NCBI RefSeq assembly: GCF_000477435.1
Contig: NC_022576.1
Span: 2,604,001-2,668,000, forward strand
Direction: 5' to 3'
DNA length: 64,000 nucleotides
Source: Candidatus Symbiobacter mobilis CR
GTDB lineage: Bacteria; Pseudomonadota; Gammaproteobacteria; Burkholderiales; Burkholderiaceae_C
In this document: positions 11,219 through 21,380 of the stretch, one piece after another
How positions within the stretch are numbered: the first letter of the stretch is position 1
Layout: every line of letters starts with the position of its first letter
Translations under genes and position numbers: made by a program
Notes under the pieces: model-generated
Databases searched by the model: none
Seen by the model: the letters and a program-made list of their open reading frames with translations, nothing else
Told to the model about the DNA's origin: nothing

Positions 11219-12141
11219 GTGCGGATGCTCGTCAGCCTTTCGAGCGCTTCGCGGTACTTGGCTGCGGTGTTGGCGATGACTTCTGCGGGCAGGCGCGGCG
11301 GGGGCGGGGTTTTGTTCCACGGTTTGCCATCGACCTGCGCGCTTTCCAACCAGTCGCGCAGGTATTGCTTGTCGAAGCTCGGCGGCGTCTCGCCGGGAAC
11401 GTAGCCTTTGACCGGCCAGTAGCGCGAGGAATCCGGGGTGAGCACCTCATCCATCAGCACGAGGTGGTCGTCTGCGTCGAGGCCGAATTCGAACTTGGTG
11501 TCGGCCAGCAGGATCCCTGCACCCAGGGCGATGTCGCTGGCGGCGCGGTACAGCGCGATGCTGAGGTTGCGGATCTGTAGTGCCCGTTCCTCTCCCAGCA
11601 TCTCGACGGTGCGTTCGTAGGTGATGTTCTCGTCATGCGCGCCGAGCGCAGCCTTGGTGGTGGGGGTATAGAGGGGTTCGGGCAGGCGGCTGGCGTGGGC
11701 CAGCCCTTCGGGCAGGGGGATGCCGCACACGCTGCGCCGCGTCAGGTATTCCCGTGCGCCGCTGCCGGCCAGGAAGCCGCGAACGACGGCCTCGACCGGG
11801 ATGGGCCGCAGCTTGCGAACGAGCATCGCGCGTCCTTCCACTTGCCAGGCTTCATCGGGGTCGACGACCGATGCGGGGTCGTCGTCGAGCAGGTGGTGGG
11901 CGCAGAGGTTGCGTCCCTTGGGGCCGAGCAGGTCAAACCAGAACCGGGACATTTGCGTCAGCAGCACGCCTTTGCCGGGGATGGGCTGATCCATCACCAC
12001 ATCGAAAGCGCTGACGCGGTCGGTGGCGATCATCAGGATGCGGTCGTCGCCTACTGCGTAGTTATCACGCACCTTGCCCCGGCCGAGCAGGGGTAAGGAT
12101 CGTATGGTGGAGCTATGCAGGGTAGGAGGGGGAGGAGTCAT
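11215..12141 (-). CDS. purC: SAICAR synthase (phosphoribosylaminoimidazole-succinocarboxamide synthase)
   Basis: Purine biosynthesis: joins aspartate to CAIR using ATP. It has 308 residues, the size of the longer yeast/betaproteobacterial type. Family signatures include [14 protein letters not shown] at the N-terminus, DRVSAFDVV (about 41-49), [12 protein letters not shown], and LADTKFEFG with [14 protein letters not shown] at about 215-245. It starts 17 bases after the dctM stop and its own stop overlaps the ruvB start. It therefore appears to be in one transcription unit with the TRAP permeases, although the functions are unrelated. Confidence 0.96.
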   Translation of the reverse strand: MTPPPPTLHSSTIRSLPLLGRGKVRDNYAVGDDRILMIATDRVSAFDVVMDQPIPGKGVLLTQMSRFWFDLLGPKGRNLCAHHLLDDDPASVVDPDEAWQVEGRAMLVRKLRPIPVEAVVRGFLAGSGAREYLTRRSVCGIPLPEGLAHASRLPEPLYTPTTKAALGAHDENITYERTVEMLGEERALQIRNLSIALYRAASDIALGAGILLADTKFEFGLDADDHLVLMDEVLTPDSSRYWPVKGYVPGETPPSFDKQYLRDWLESAQVDGKPWNKTPPPPRLPAEVIANTAAKYREALERLTSIRT

Positions 12142-12158
12142 GGGGTACCTTAGTGCCT

Positions 12159-13487
12159 TCAGGAGGCGTGGACGAGAAAAAGGGAAATCGGTGGGAACGC
12201 CAGCAGCAGGGCGATGCGGACGAAATCAGAACCCAGGAACGGTAGCACGCCCCGGAACACCTGGCCCTGGGAAACATCCCCGGCGATGCGCTGGATCAGG
12301 TAAATGTTCAGCCCCATCGGGGGATGGATCAGCCCGATTTCGACGACTGTCAGCGTCAGGATGCCGAACCACAGGCCCAGGTCTGCGCGGTCGATGCCGG
12401 GAATATCCAGCCCCAGCACGATGGGGGCAAAGATCGGGACGGTCAGCACGACCATTGCGATGCTGTCCATCAGGCAGCCTAGCAACAGGTAGACCAGCAG
12501 AATTCCTACGACCACCGTCATCGGATTTGGGGAGGCTTCGCGCACCAGGTCGGCAAGGACGGCAGGCAATTGGGACAAGGCCAGCGCCGTATTGAGCATG
12601 TCCGCCCCCAACAGCACCAGAAAAATCATTGCCGTGGCTTGCGCCATGCCGAGCAGGGAATGCACCAGTTCCTTCCATCGCATTCGGCCCGCCCGCAGCG
12701 CCAAGGCTGCGCAGGCGAGGGCGCCGATCGCTGCGGCCTCGGTAGGGTTGGCCCACCCGCCGTAGATGCCGACGATCACGACGGCGAACACCAGCAATAC
12801 CGGCACGACGCCGGGCAGGGCGCTGCGCCAGGGCACCTGCTCCGTCATCTCGACACTCGGTGCGCAACCGGGCCGCAGTCGAACGAGGAGGTGGATGACG
12901 AGCACATATCCCAGCACAGCCAATGCCCCGGGCAACAGGGCTGCGACGAAGAGCTTGCCCACCGATTCCTCGGTCAGGATGGCGTACAGCAGCAGGGGAA
13001 TCGACGGGGGAATCAGAATGCCCAGCGTTCCCCCTGCGGCCAGGCACCCGGTGGCGAGAGAAGGGGAGTACCCCAGCTTGCGCAATTCCGGCAGGATGGC
13101 GTGCCCCATCGTCGCAGCAGTGGCGACCGAGGAACCGCAGATCGCGCCAAACCCCGCGCAAGCGCCAATCGACGCCATGGCCATCCCGCCGCGCAAGCGG
13201 CCGACGAGCGCGTGCATGAACCGGAATAGCGCGGTGCTGAGTCCCCCTTGCGTGGCGAACTGCCCCATCAATAGGAACAGCGGGATGGCAGCCAAGTCGT
13301 AGTTGGATAGGCGTGCATAGGGAAGGTGCTTGAGGTGCTGCAACCACACTTCCCACCCCGATAGCACACAGGTACCCGCCGCGCCGACGGCGAACATGGC
13401 GATGCCAATGGGAACGCGGGCCACCAGCAGCACGAGTAGCGCAAGAAACAGCGTGGCGCCCAGGGCCAAGGGGCTTATCGCTTGCAT
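12159..13487 (-). CDS. dctM: TRAP transporter large permease DctM
   Basis: Large membrane subunit of a tripartite ATP-independent periplasmic transporter, 442 residues with about a dozen hydrophobic helices. Typical DctM stretches are PIGIAMFAVGAAG, YDLAAIPLFLLMGQFA, GFGAICGSSVATAATMG, and near the C-terminus HPPMGLNIYLIQ. ATG 13487 is used because the upstream extension of the open frame is antisense-like sequence inside dctQ. It overlaps the end of dctQ by 13 bases. The substrate is usually a carboxylate but cannot be predicted here. No dctP solute-binding gene is adjacent or elsewhere in the window. Confidence 0.93.
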   Translation of the reverse strand: MQAISPLALGATLFLALLVLLVARVPIGIAMFAVGAAGTCVLSGWEVWLQHLKHLPYARLSNYDLAAIPLFLLMGQFATQGGLSTALFRFMHALVGRLRGGMAMASIGACAGFGAICGSSVATAATMGHAILPELRKLGYSPSLATGCLAAGGTLGILIPPSIPLLLYAILTEESVGKLFVAALLPGALAVLGYVLVIHLLVRLRPGCAPSVEMTEQVPWRSALPGVVPVLLVFAVVIVGIYGGWANPTEAAAIGALACAALALRAGRMRWKELVHSLLGMAQATAMIFLVLLGADMLNTALALSQLPAVLADLVREASPNPMTVVVGILLVYLLLGCLMDSIAMVVLTVPIFAPIVLGLDIPGIDRADLGLWFGILTLTVVEIGLIHPPMGLNIYLIQRIAGDVSQGQVFRGVLPFLGSDFVRIALLLAFPPISLFLVHAS

Positions 13488-13975
13488 ACCTGTTGCCAGT
13501 GCCCAGCGGCGCGATGCAGCCCACACACTCCCATCAGTACGAACCCGGGAACCAGCAGCATCTGTGGAATCCATAGCGGACAACCCAGCACCATGCTGGT
13601 TTCCCCAGCCTCGTATAGCCCCCAGGCACCGACCGCGACGCGCCAGCCCACGAGGGCGCCAAAGGCTGCGATGCCCAGTGATGCCACGGTGTCGAGCCAG
13701 TGCATGCACCCGGCGCGCCAACGCCGGGGCACGATGTCGATCTTCAGATCCGCGCCACGCAACGTGCAGTAGGGAAAGAACCAAGAAGCAGCCACCGCCG
13801 CGCCCATTTGCACCAGTTCGATATCGCCCGGGATGGGGGCTGCGGCCAGTTTTCTGCCGACGACGCTGACGACGCTCAGCACCGCCAGCGCCAGAAACCC
13901 CAGCGCGCCGAGCAGCGCCAACGCTCGCGCAGCCTGGGGGATGGCGTCGAAGGAGGGGGAAAGGTCGGTGTGCAT
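13475..13975 (-). CDS. dctQ: TRAP transporter small permease DctQ
   Basis: Small membrane subunit of the TRAP transporter, 166 residues with four predicted hydrophobic helices (about 20-40, 55-75, 95-115, 135-155). The DctQ-type segment VVGRKLAAAPIPGDIELVQMGA is followed by LKIDIV, matching the family pattern of a conserved charged loop between helices 1-2 and 2-3. It overlaps dctM by 13 bases, as is usual for this pair. About 100 bases upstream is the end of the SNF2 gene, with a REP element between them. Confidence 0.9.
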   Translation of the reverse strand: MHTDLSPSFDAIPQAARALALLGALGFLALAVLSVVSVVGRKLAAAPIPGDIELVQMGAAVAASWFFPYCTLRGADLKIDIVPRRWRAGCMHWLDTVASLGIAAFGALVGWRVAVGAWGLYEAGETSMVLGCPLWIPQMLLVPGFVLMGVCGLHRAAGHWQQVCKR

Positions 13976-14037
13976 ACGGCAATCATGCCTGGCGGGAAAG
14001 CAATGCGTCGAGGGGATGCGCAGTGCTGATGTCGAGG

Positions 14038-14062
14038 GTGTAGGAGCGACGGAAGTCGCAAT
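14038..14062 (+). repeat. REP-type palindrome
   Basis: GTGTAGGAGCGACGGAAG followed by TCGCAAT, one of the dispersed REP units, lying between the SNF2 helicase stop and dctQ. Confidence 0.8.
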
Positions 14063-14073
14063 AGGGAACGGGA

Positions 14074-17000
14074 CTACGCTGCCGACAAGGGCCGCAGCAG
14101 CTCTGCCAAATCGCCTTCGGTAAACAACGGCTGCTTGCGCTCTTGGGCATCGCTGTACATCCCCTGCGCCAGCGCGGCTTTGCGCTCTTGCAAGGCCAGG
14201 ATGCGTTCCTCAATCGTCCCTTGCGCGACGAGCTTGAGCACCCACACGCTTTGGGTTTGGCCGATGCGGTGCGCACGGTCCGTCGCCTGGTTTTCGACAG
14301 CGGGGTTCCACCAGGGGTCGTAGTGGATTACCGTGTCCGCCTGCGGCAGATTCAGCCCCACGCCACCGGCCTTGAGGCTAATGAGGAACAGGGGCACTTC
14401 TCCGTCGGTGAACTGGGCAATCACCTCGTCGCGCTTGCGCGTCTGCCCGGTCAGCTTGGCCCAGCGCAGATTGCGTTGCGCCAGCTCGACCTCGATCAGC
14501 GAGAGCATGCTGGTGAACTGCGAAAACAGCAGCACGCGCCGTCCTTCGGCCAGCATTTCCGGCAGCGTGTCCATCAAGTATTCGAGCTTGGCGGACTGGT
14601 GAATTTTGCGCGCGGCTTCAAGCTGGAGCAGTTGCGGGTGGCAGCACACCTGCCGGAGCTTGAGCAGCGCGTCAAGAATCGTGATTTGCGACTGCGCCAG
14701 CCCCTTGTTTTGCAGGGCCTCGCGGACGATTTTTTCCATGCCGAGGCGAATCGTCTCGTACAGGTCCGCCTGCTTGCCCGAGAGTTCGATGCGGCTGATC
14801 GTTTCGACCTTCGGCGGCAGTTCGCTGGCGACGATATCTTTGGTGCGCCGCAGGATGAAGGGCGTGACCCGTGCGCGCAACTGGCGCATCGTGGCGGTAT
14901 CGCCCTGTTTTTCGATGGGGTTGCGAAACAGCTCGGTGAAGCGCTTGTGGCTGCCCAGAAAACCCGGCATCAGAAAGTGGAACAGGCTCCATATCTCACC
15001 GAGATGGTTTTCCATCGGGGTGCCCGAAAGGCAGACGCGGTGCGTGGCGGGGAGTTCACTGGCCACCTGCGCGGCGTGCGTGTTGGCGTTTTTGATGTTC
15101 TGCGCTTCGTCGAGGATCACCAGATGCCAGCGGGCTTGGAGCCAGCGGTCACGGTCGCGGTGCAGCAGCGAGTAGGGTGCGATGACGACGTCGTGGTCGG
15201 TCATGCATTCCGCCAATTCGTGCCGATCCTTGCCATGCATCACGATGGGGCGCAATTCCGGGCAGAACCGCTCGCATTCGCGCCTCCAGTTGCCCATCAG
15301 GCTGACGGGGGCGATGATGAGCGCGGGGTGTTCCAGCCGACCGGCGTTTTTTTCGATTTGGATGTGGACGAGCGCTTGCAGGGTTTTGCCCAGGCCCATG
15401 TCGTCGGCCAGGATGCCAGCCAGCCCGTGTTCGCGCAGAAATTGCAGCCAGTCCACGCCAAGGCGCTGGTAGGGGCGCAATTCCGCGACGACGTTGGCGG
15501 GCATATCCATCGACGGTAGGGTCGAGCATCCCCGGAGCTGTTGCACCATGTCTTGCAGATGGTTGGCGCCTTCCCACACGGCGCCGACGCCCAACGCCGC
15601 AGTGGTGCGCAGCGCGGCATAGCGCGAAAGGCGCAGGCTCTCGTGCGAGAAATCGTGCCCATGCTCGCCGAAGAGGTCAAGGAGCGCGCCGATCCATGGG
15701 CGGATGTCTTGTGTGGGGATGCGCAGGAATTGCATCTGTTCCGTGGTGGTCAGATACAGATACGGTGGCAGGGTGGGCAATCCCGATTCCGGGTCGCGGG
15801 GGTTTTTGGCGGCCTCGGCCAGCAGGTGAGGAACCCACGGCAGGATGTTGTGGCGAACGCCGTCCACTTCGACACCCAGCGACAAGTCGAACCACGAGGA
15901 TGTGCGCTCGTCGTCGCCTTCGGGGGCCAAGGCCACGTGCAGCGTATCGGCGTGGCGTACCCAGTCGCGCAGTTCTTCGCCGACTTCGATATCGAAGCCT
16001 GCTTCGCGCAGCGCTGCGTAGTCGCTATCCGCCCATCCGGGCCACACGGACTGCGAGGCAGGGGGTGCCACGACGAAGACATTGTGGGAAGCACTGGACA
16101 AGGCGGTGAAACCCAAGGCCAGGAGCTTGTCGATGCTCTCCACTTCCGCCTGGGTTTCCCGGTACAACAGCACGCTGCCTTCGGGGCCTTCGACCATGAC
16201 GCTGGAGCCTTGGCCCGTCCACCATCCCCGGTGCCCGGCGTAGTCGAAAGTCAAGGTAGCCTGCGCCAGCCCTTTGTAGGGGGTGTCCATAGCAGGAACC
16301 CGTTGCAGGTGCAGCAGCGCACGCGGCTGCACGCCAGCCACGGTAGGCGGTCGGGGGATGGCAGGGGGCAGCGGCAGGGTTCCGAGCAGGCGCATCAGCT
16401 CCAGAGGCGGCGCCTGGAGCGTTTCCGTGGGGATGGGCGGCGCTTGCAGCAAGGCGGCAAAGCGCGAGACTTCCATGCCTTGCAGATCAAGCGGGCCGCA
16501 TACCCCCAGCGTGGGCTGGCAGTACAGCGGGGGTTGGGTGGGGACGAACAACTCTCCGGGATGGTCGTGCTCGGGGTACAGCGTCCACAAGCCTCCCTCG
16601 AAAGAGTCGCTGGGGTCGTTGCGCCATGCCCAGCGCACGGGTTGGGGTTCTCCCCAGGTGACGGGGAGAACCGGCTGGCCTTGGGTGTCCTGCGTGTAGA
16701 TACGCCCTGTCTGCAAGGCCATTTGCAGGGCTTGCATTCCCCACCGGCCTTCGATGATTGCGGAGGTGTGGGTGTCGTAGGGGCTGTAGCCGCTGTAGTA
16801 GTAATGGGTATAGGCCGTGGGGGCTTTTTTGGATGGCAGGGTTTGCAACATACGCATGATGTCGCGGTCTTCCTCGGTACACAGCAGGTCGGTGCCGACG
16901 CCGGAGACCAGATGCACCCCTACGCGCTTGACCTTGGTCCACCCATCGCTGGACACTTTGCGGCGGCATTGAACGACGTCGAGGTACAGCTTGGGAATGT

Positions 17001-17580
17001 CGTTTTTGGCCAGTTCCCACCCCAGCAGGTACAGCAATTGGTTCGCAGAACGCGAGGCTGCGGGGGCTGATGCCGACGTAGAGCGTGGGGTCGAAACCGG
17101 TGTGAACAGTTCCTGTGTGTGCAGCCATTGGGTGAGTTGCAGGCGCGTGCGCTCGCGTTCGGCTTCGAGCTTGGCGGCATGGGCTTTGGCAGCGGCTTCA
17201 GCGGGGGATACGGTGGCAGACACGGAGGCTGTACCCAATTGCTGCATCACCCAAGCCGTACCCCGATAAGCCACTTTGAGGAGTAGTGCTGCGGCATGGG
17301 CGCAATAGTGTTTACGGCAGCCGCAGGTTCCTATCCAGTGGATGACCGTGCCTTCTCCGCCACGAATCAAGTTGACAGTGGGATGGAAGAGTTGGTGCTT
17401 TTCGGGTCCCCGCAGTTCCCCCTTGATCAGCCAGTCTTCCCCGAGTTGCTCCACGCTCACGTCTGTGACGTATTGCTTGAGGTAGAAATCGTTGGCCAGA
17501 TGGAATACGCCCAGCCTGCACGACTTTTCCAGCGAGCGCAAGTTGAGCCAAGGCGTTGTCGTAGTCGGATGGGGCAGCAT
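14074..17580 (-). CDS. SWIM zinc-finger SNF2-family DEAD/DEAH helicase
   Basis: Swi2/Snf2-type ATPase of 1168 residues, expected to translocate on double-stranded DNA or remodel protein-DNA complexes. The N-terminal SWIM finger is CGC...HYCAH (about residues 86-95). A long middle region of unknown fold follows. The C-terminal motor has Walker A DDMGLGKT (about 740), the DEAQNIKN box, motif III LSGTPMENHLGEIWSLF, and motifs V/VI around DPWWNPAVENQATDRAHRIG. It starts 17 bases after the lipA stop, in the same direction, so it is likely the last gene of the aroG-lipBA series. Relatives are widespread in proteobacteria and their cellular role is poorly known. Confidence 0.92.
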   Translation of the reverse strand: MLPHPTTTTPWLNLRSLEKSCRLGVFHLANDFYLKQYVTDVSVEQLGEDWLIKGELRGPEKHQLFHPTVNLIRGGEGTVIHWIGTCGCRKHYCAHAAALLLKVAYRGTAWVMQQLGTASVSATVSPAEAAAKAHAAKLEAERERTRLQLTQWLHTQELFTPVSTPRSTSASAPAASRSANQLLYLLGWELAKNDIPKLYLDVVQCRRKVSSDGWTKVKRVGVHLVSGVGTDLLCTEEDRDIMRMLQTLPSKKAPTAYTHYYYSGYSPYDTHTSAIIEGRWGMQALQMALQTGRIYTQDTQGQPVLPVTWGEPQPVRWAWRNDPSDSFEGGLWTLYPEHDHPGELFVPTQPPLYCQPTLGVCGPLDLQGMEVSRFAALLQAPPIPTETLQAPPLELMRLLGTLPLPPAIPRPPTVAGVQPRALLHLQRVPAMDTPYKGLAQATLTFDYAGHRGWWTGQGSSVMVEGPEGSVLLYRETQAEVESIDKLLALGFTALSSASHNVFVVAPPASQSVWPGWADSDYAALREAGFDIEVGEELRDWVRHADTLHVALAPEGDDERTSSWFDLSLGVEVDGVRHNILPWVPHLLAEAAKNPRDPESGLPTLPPYLYLTTTEQMQFLRIPTQDIRPWIGALLDLFGEHGHDFSHESLRLSRYAALRTTAALGVGAVWEGANHLQDMVQQLRGCSTLPSMDMPANVVAELRPYQRLGVDWLQFLREHGLAGILADDMGLGKTLQALVHIQIEKNAGRLEHPALIIAPVSLMGNWRRECERFCPELRPIVMHGKDRHELAECMTDHDVVIAPYSLLHRDRDRWLQARWHLVILDEAQNIKNANTHAAQVASELPATHRVCLSGTPMENHLGEIWSLFHFLMPGFLGSHKRFTELFRNPIEKQGDTATMRQLRARVTPFILRRTKDIVASELPPKVETISRIELSGKQADLYETIRLGMEKIVREALQNKGLAQSQITILDALLKLRQVCCHPQLLQLEAARKIHQSAKLEYLMDTLPEMLAEGRRVLLFSQFTSMLSLIEVELAQRNLRWAKLTGQTRKRDEVIAQFTDGEVPLFLISLKAGGVGLNLPQADTVIHYDPWWNPAVENQATDRAHRIGQTQSVWVLKLVAQGTIEERILALQERKAALAQGMYSDAQERKQPLFTEGDLAELLRPLSAA

Positions 17581-17597
17581 GGATGCGGTAGGAGAGG

Positions 17598-18512
17598 CTA
17601 GCTATGGTCACAGCCGGGCAGCACTTGCCGGGCTTGCGCGTCGGCGTGGTAGCTCGAACGCACCATCGGCCCGACGGCGGCATGGTCGAAGCCCAGTTCG
17701 TAGGCACGGGCTTCGAGCGCACGGAAGGTGTCCGGGTGGACGTAGCGCTGGACGGGCAAATGGTCTTTGGATGGGGCAAGGTATTGGCCGATGGTGAGCA
17801 TGCGCACGCCATGCGCCCGCAAATCCTGCATCGTTTGCATCACTTCCTCGTCCGTTTCCCCCAGCCCCAGCATCAGGCCGCTCTTGGTCGGCACATCGGG
17901 GTAGCGGCGCCCAAAGTCTTGCAACAGGCGCAGGCTGTGTTCGTAGCGGGCGCCGGGGCGCACTTCGCGGTACAGGCGGGGGACGGTTTCGAGGTTGTGG
18001 TTCATCACATCGGGCAATGCCATACCCAGGATGGCCAGCGCATCGCTTTCCTTGCCGCGAAAGTCCGGGGTCAGGATTTCGACGCGCGTTGCCGGGCAGG
18101 TTTGGCGCAGCGCCTTGATGCATGTGACAAAGTGGCCCGCGCCGGCATCGGGCAGGTCGTCGCGGTTGACGCTGGTGACGACGACATACCCCAGCCGCAG
18201 GCGCACCACGGCATCTGCCAACTGTTGGGGTTCTTCGGGGTCCGGGGGCTGGGGCCTGCCGTGGCCCACGTCGCAAAAAGGGCAGCGGCGGGTGCATACC
18301 TTGCCGAGGATCAGGAACGCCGCAGTGCCCAGCCCAAAGCATTCCCCCATGTTGGGGCAGCTTGCCTGTTCGCAGACGGTCTGGAGCCGATTCGTGCGCA
18401 GCAGGTTTTTGACTTCGAGGTACTGGGTGCGCGCGCCGCCGGCCTGGACGCGAATCCACGCAGGCTTGGGCAGCACAGTCCGCTGGGGCGGTGCAGAAGA
18501 CTCGGTGCTCAT
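17598..18512 (-). CDS. lipA: Lipoyl synthase
   Basis: Radical-SAM enzyme inserting two sulfurs into octanoyl groups on E2/H proteins to make lipoate. It has 304 residues. The auxiliary cluster motif is [12 protein letters not shown] and the radical-SAM motif [10 protein letters not shown]; the conserved C-terminal RSSYHAD supplies the serine ligand. ATG 18512 overlaps the lipB stop by four bases (ATGA), so the two are translationally coupled. The frame is open upstream but overlaps lipB out of frame. Confidence 0.97.
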   Translation of the reverse strand: MSTESSAPPQRTVLPKPAWIRVQAGGARTQYLEVKNLLRTNRLQTVCEQASCPNMGECFGLGTAAFLILGKVCTRRCPFCDVGHGRPQPPDPEEPQQLADAVVRLRLGYVVVTSVNRDDLPDAGAGHFVTCIKALRQTCPATRVEILTPDFRGKESDALAILGMALPDVMNHNLETVPRLYREVRPGARYEHSLRLLQDFGRRYPDVPTKSGLMLGLGETDEEVMQTMQDLRAHGVRMLTIGQYLAPSKDHLPVQRYVHPDTFRALEARAYELGFDHAAVGPMVRSSYHADAQARQVLPGCDHS

Positions 18513-19291
18513 GAAGACCCGGAGATGCGCGCCGCGCGGGGGGAGGAAGAGGGGGGGAGAAAACCTGGTTGCAGAACGCAAACCAAGTGGTGCGATAGTG
18601 CTTCGGCGACGTCCCGCCAAGCCGCAAAAACATGCATTGTAGAAAGATCGACCGTTGCCAGCCCTGCATATCCGCAGGGGTTGATGCGCGAAAACGGCTC
18701 CAAATCCATCGCCACATTGAGCGCTATGCCGTGGTACGCACAGTGCCGGGATACCTTCACCCCCAGCGCGCCGATTTTGGCTAGGCCAGTCCATACGGGG
18801 CGCGTGGAGGGGGCGCTTTCCCCTTCCTCGGCGGGGGAGGGGCAGGGGTGAGGGCTTGGCCATTCCACATAGATCCCCGGCGCGCCCGCCACGCGCAACC
18901 CGGCAACGCCAAAGTCGCTCAGCGTGCGTAGCAGCGCTTCTTCCAGCCGGGTGACGTATTCGCGGACAGGGCAGCCGATGCGCCGCACATCGACCAGCGG
19001 GTATGCAACGACCTGCCCAGGGCCGTGGTACGTGACCTGCCCTCCCCGATCCGTCTGCACCACGGGGATGTCCCCCGGGCAGAGCAGGTGCTGGCTGCGC
19101 CCCGCCACCCCTTGGGTGTAGACGGGAGGGTGTTCGCAGAGCCAAAGCTGGTCGCGTGCGTCTTCCGGCGCGGGCTGCGTGCGTTGGGCCGTGTAGTCCT
19201 GCATCGCGCGGTAGGTGCGGAGATAGTCCACCCTGCCCCAATCGACGATGGCGAAGGAATGGGACGAAGAGGCGGGATCAGGACTGTGCAT
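18509..19291 (-). CDS. lipB: Lipoyl(octanoyl) transferase with an in-frame repeat insertion
   Basis: Transfers octanoyl from acyl carrier protein to lipoyl domains, the step before LipA. The active-site region [11 protein letters not shown] is followed later by [18 protein letters not shown] with the catalytic Cys/Lys neighbourhood. At 260 residues it is longer than usual (about 210-230). The excess is explained mainly by a Pro/Ser/Glu-rich block ([14 protein letters not shown]) between the GIYVEWP strand and KIGALGVKV, encoded by a GC-rich repeat (18808-18854) that keeps the frame. ATG 19291 overlaps the sensor-kinase stop by 14 bases. Confidence 0.94.
   Translation of the reverse strand: MHSPDPASSSHSFAIVDWGRVDYLRTYRAMQDYTAQRTQPAPEDARDQLWLCEHPPVYTQGVAGRSQHLLCPGDIPVVQTDRGGQVTYHGPGQVVAYPLVDVRRIGCPVREYVTRLEEALLRTLSDFGVAGLRVAGAPGIYVEWPSPHPCPSPAEEGESAPSTRPVWTGLAKIGALGVKVSRHCAYHGIALNVAMDLEPFSRINPCGYAGLATVDLSTMHVFAAWRDVAEALSHHLVCVLQPGFLPPSSSPRAARISGSS
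18808..18854. repeat. GC-rich palindromic repeat inside lipB
   Basis: A short GC-rich block in which CCCTCACCCCTGCCCCTCCC (minus strand) is followed by GCCGAGGAAGGGG. It resembles the small CCCTCACCCC...GGGGAG-type intergenic repeats of many proteobacteria, but here it is inside a reading frame. Only this copy was noticed. Confidence 0.55.
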
Positions 19292-20657
19292 CGGCGCAAT
19301 CCTGCTGCAAGGGGCCAAGGTCGATCCACGCCTGCAACCCACCCTGGGGCCGCGCTTCCAGCCAGACTGTCCAGCCATGGATACGCGCCAGCTCGCGAAC
19401 GATTGCCAGCCCCAGCCCGGAACCGCCTGTCGCGGCGCTGCGAGAGGCCTCGATGCGGAAAAAAGGCGCGAAAACGGTGTCGAGCAACGCGGGGTCGATG
19501 CCTGGGCCACGGTCTGCGACGCCCATGCGCAGATGGCCTTCTTGCAAACGGGCTTCGAGATCGATGGGGGAGCCAGGTGCATAGCGCAGTGCGTTGTGTA
19601 CCAGGTTGCCGAGCGCGCGCGACAGCGCAGTGCGGGCGATGCAGGCGTGCAGCGCAGAGGGAGCCTGCACCCGGATGTGACACCCATCGTTCCTGCCAGG
19701 CTGCGATGGGCCAGGGGCCGCAAAACCCGCATCGCGTGCCAGGTCGGCCAAAAACTCTGCCACATCGACGCGCACGGCAGGCTCGTTCGTCAGCCCGCGT
19801 GCGAGGGCCAGGACGTTCTGCAGCAAGGCATCGATATGCTCAATGTCGCGGTCGATGCGGTCGATCAGCGCGGGGGCTGGCTGTTCGCGGAGCATTTCGA
19901 GCGCAAGCCGCATCCGTGCTAGCGGAGTGCGCAGATCGTGCGAGACGCCGGCAAACAAGGTGGTGCGCGCCGCAAGCAGCTCCTGCACCTGGGTAGACAT
20001 GGCGTGGAAGCGGCGGATGACCGCGACCATTTCGCGCGGGCCGTCTTCGGGCAGGAGGACGGGGGCCTTGCCTTGGCCAATGTCCGCAGTGGCGGCTTCG
20101 AGCCGTGCCAGCGGGCGCGTCAGCCATGCCGATAGCCACACTGCCGTGGCTACCGCAGAGGCCAGGGCGCAAAGCATGGCCAGGGCGAGGGCCGTCCAGG
20201 GGCGCGTCGTGATTCGGTGGTGCGAAACACCGACGGCCAAGCCTGCTTCTCCGACGGGAATCCGCACCCAGTACCACGTTCCGGATTCGAGATGTTCGGC
20301 AACGAGTTGGACGGGCTGCCCGCAACGCTTGGACAGCGCTTGCTCCAGCGCGACGAAGAACGCCGACGCGGCAAGGGGCGCGGAGGGCGCAAGGCGGTCG
20401 GGGGCGTCGGTGCGCAGCGCCAGCGCGTGGCTGCGCAGCAGCTCTTCTTCAAAGGCCGGGCGCGTCGGGGGCGGCAGTTCCGCCCAGGTCTGCGCCGACA
20501 GCACCATCAGCGCGGCCAAGTCATCGGCGGCACTGTGTTCGAGCGGGCGCAGCACCCACAGCACGAACAGGGCAACCGTCACCCCTTCGACGATCAGAAA
20601 AGCCACGGACAGCGACCATAGGTGCTGCCGTAGCAGGCTGACTGGGGGGCGGGTCAC
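19278..20657 (-). CDS. Membrane sensor histidine kinase (EnvZ-like)
   Basis: Inner-membrane sensor of 459 residues: helix 1 (about 13-36), a periplasmic segment of about 115 residues, helix 2 (about 155-180), HAMP linker (180-235), phospho-acceptor His240 in [13 protein letters not shown], and ATP-binding domain with [10 protein letters not shown] (N box), ADRGPGID and [10 protein letters not shown] (G boxes). It pairs with the OmpR-like regulator whose stop is 15 bases upstream. Its 3' end overlaps the lipB start. The signal sensed is unknown. Confidence 0.93.
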   Translation of the reverse strand: MTRPPVSLLRQHLWSLSVAFLIVEGVTVALFVLWVLRPLEHSAADDLAALMVLSAQTWAELPPPTRPAFEEELLRSHALALRTDAPDRLAPSAPLAASAFFVALEQALSKRCGQPVQLVAEHLESGTWYWVRIPVGEAGLAVGVSHHRITTRPWTALALAMLCALASAVATAVWLSAWLTRPLARLEAATADIGQGKAPVLLPEDGPREMVAVIRRFHAMSTQVQELLAARTTLFAGVSHDLRTPLARMRLALEMLREQPAPALIDRIDRDIEHIDALLQNVLALARGLTNEPAVRVDVAEFLADLARDAGFAAPGPSQPGRNDGCHIRVQAPSALHACIARTALSRALGNLVHNALRYAPGSPIDLEARLQEGHLRMGVADRGPGIDPALLDTVFAPFFRIEASRSAATGGSGLGLAIVRELARIHGWTVWLEARPQGGLQAWIDLGPLQQDCADAQS

Positions 20658-20672
20658 TGTGGTTGCGGGGGG

Positions 20673-21380
20673 TCACCCCTCGTTGCCCTGCGGATGAAAG
20701 AGATAGCCTTCACCACGCACCGTGCGGATGTATGCCGGGTTGGCGGGGTCGTCTTCGATACGGCGGCGTAGGCGGGTGACGCGGTTGTCGATGCTGCGGT
20801 CCATCGGGTCGCGGTCGAAGCCCCGGAGCTGGTCAACGAGCACATCGCGCGTGAGTACCCGGTTGGGGCGGGTGATGAAGATTTCCAGCAACTGGTATTC
20901 GGCGGTGGTCAGCGGGATCTCGGCGCCATCGCGCCAGAGCCGGTGGCTGGCCATGTCCAGCTCGAAGGGGCCGAAACGCTTGCGTTCCGAAGTAGGCTGC
21001 GGGCCTTGGCTGCGCCGAAGCAGAGCGCGCAGGCGGGCAAGCAGCTCCCTGGGCGCACAGGGTTTGGGGAGGTAGTCGTCCGCGCCGACTTCGAGCCCGA
21101 CGATGCGGTCGAGTTCCTCACCGCGTGCGGAAAGCATCAGGATGGGCATCGCCGACGTCGCACGCACGGCGCGCACCAGGGAGAGGCCGTCTTCCCCGGG
21201 CAGCATCAGGTCGAGAACGATCGCGTCGATCCCCCCTTCGGCCAGCACCGCGCGCATCGCCACCCCGTCCCCCACGCCGATGACGGCAAAGCCGTTCGCG
21301 CCCAGGTAAGAAGCCAACAGCTCGCGCAGGCCGGGGTCGTCGTCGACGACCAAGATGCGTGCGGATGGCGCGGGGGTCAT
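20673..21380 (-). CDS. OmpR-family response regulator
   Basis: Two-domain regulator of 235 residues: receiver with acidic pocket VVDDDP, phospho-acceptor Asp57 (VLDLMLPGEDG) and Lys in LPKP, followed by a winged helix with LTTAEYQLLEIF, the recognition region DRSIDNRVTRLRRRIE and the terminal hairpin IRTVRGEGYLF. ATG 21380 overlaps the aroG stop (ATGA), showing coupling to that gene. The upstream open frame belongs to antisense-like sequence in aroG. The partner kinase follows directly. Confidence 0.94.
   Translation of the reverse strand: MTPAPSARILVVDDDPGLRELLASYLGANGFAVIGVGDGVAMRAVLAEGGIDAIVLDLMLPGEDGLSLVRAVRATSAMPILMLSARGEELDRIVGLEVGADDYLPKPCAPRELLARLRALLRRSQGPQPTSERKRFGPFELDMASHRLWRDGAEIPLTTAEYQLLEIFITRPNRVLTRDVLVDQLRGFDRDPMDRSIDNRVTRLRRRIEDDPANPAYIRTVRGEGYLFHPQGNEG

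Noticed and set aside
14143..17070. Long plus-strand open frames opposite the SNF2 helicase
   Set aside because: Antisense mirrors; no motif matches.
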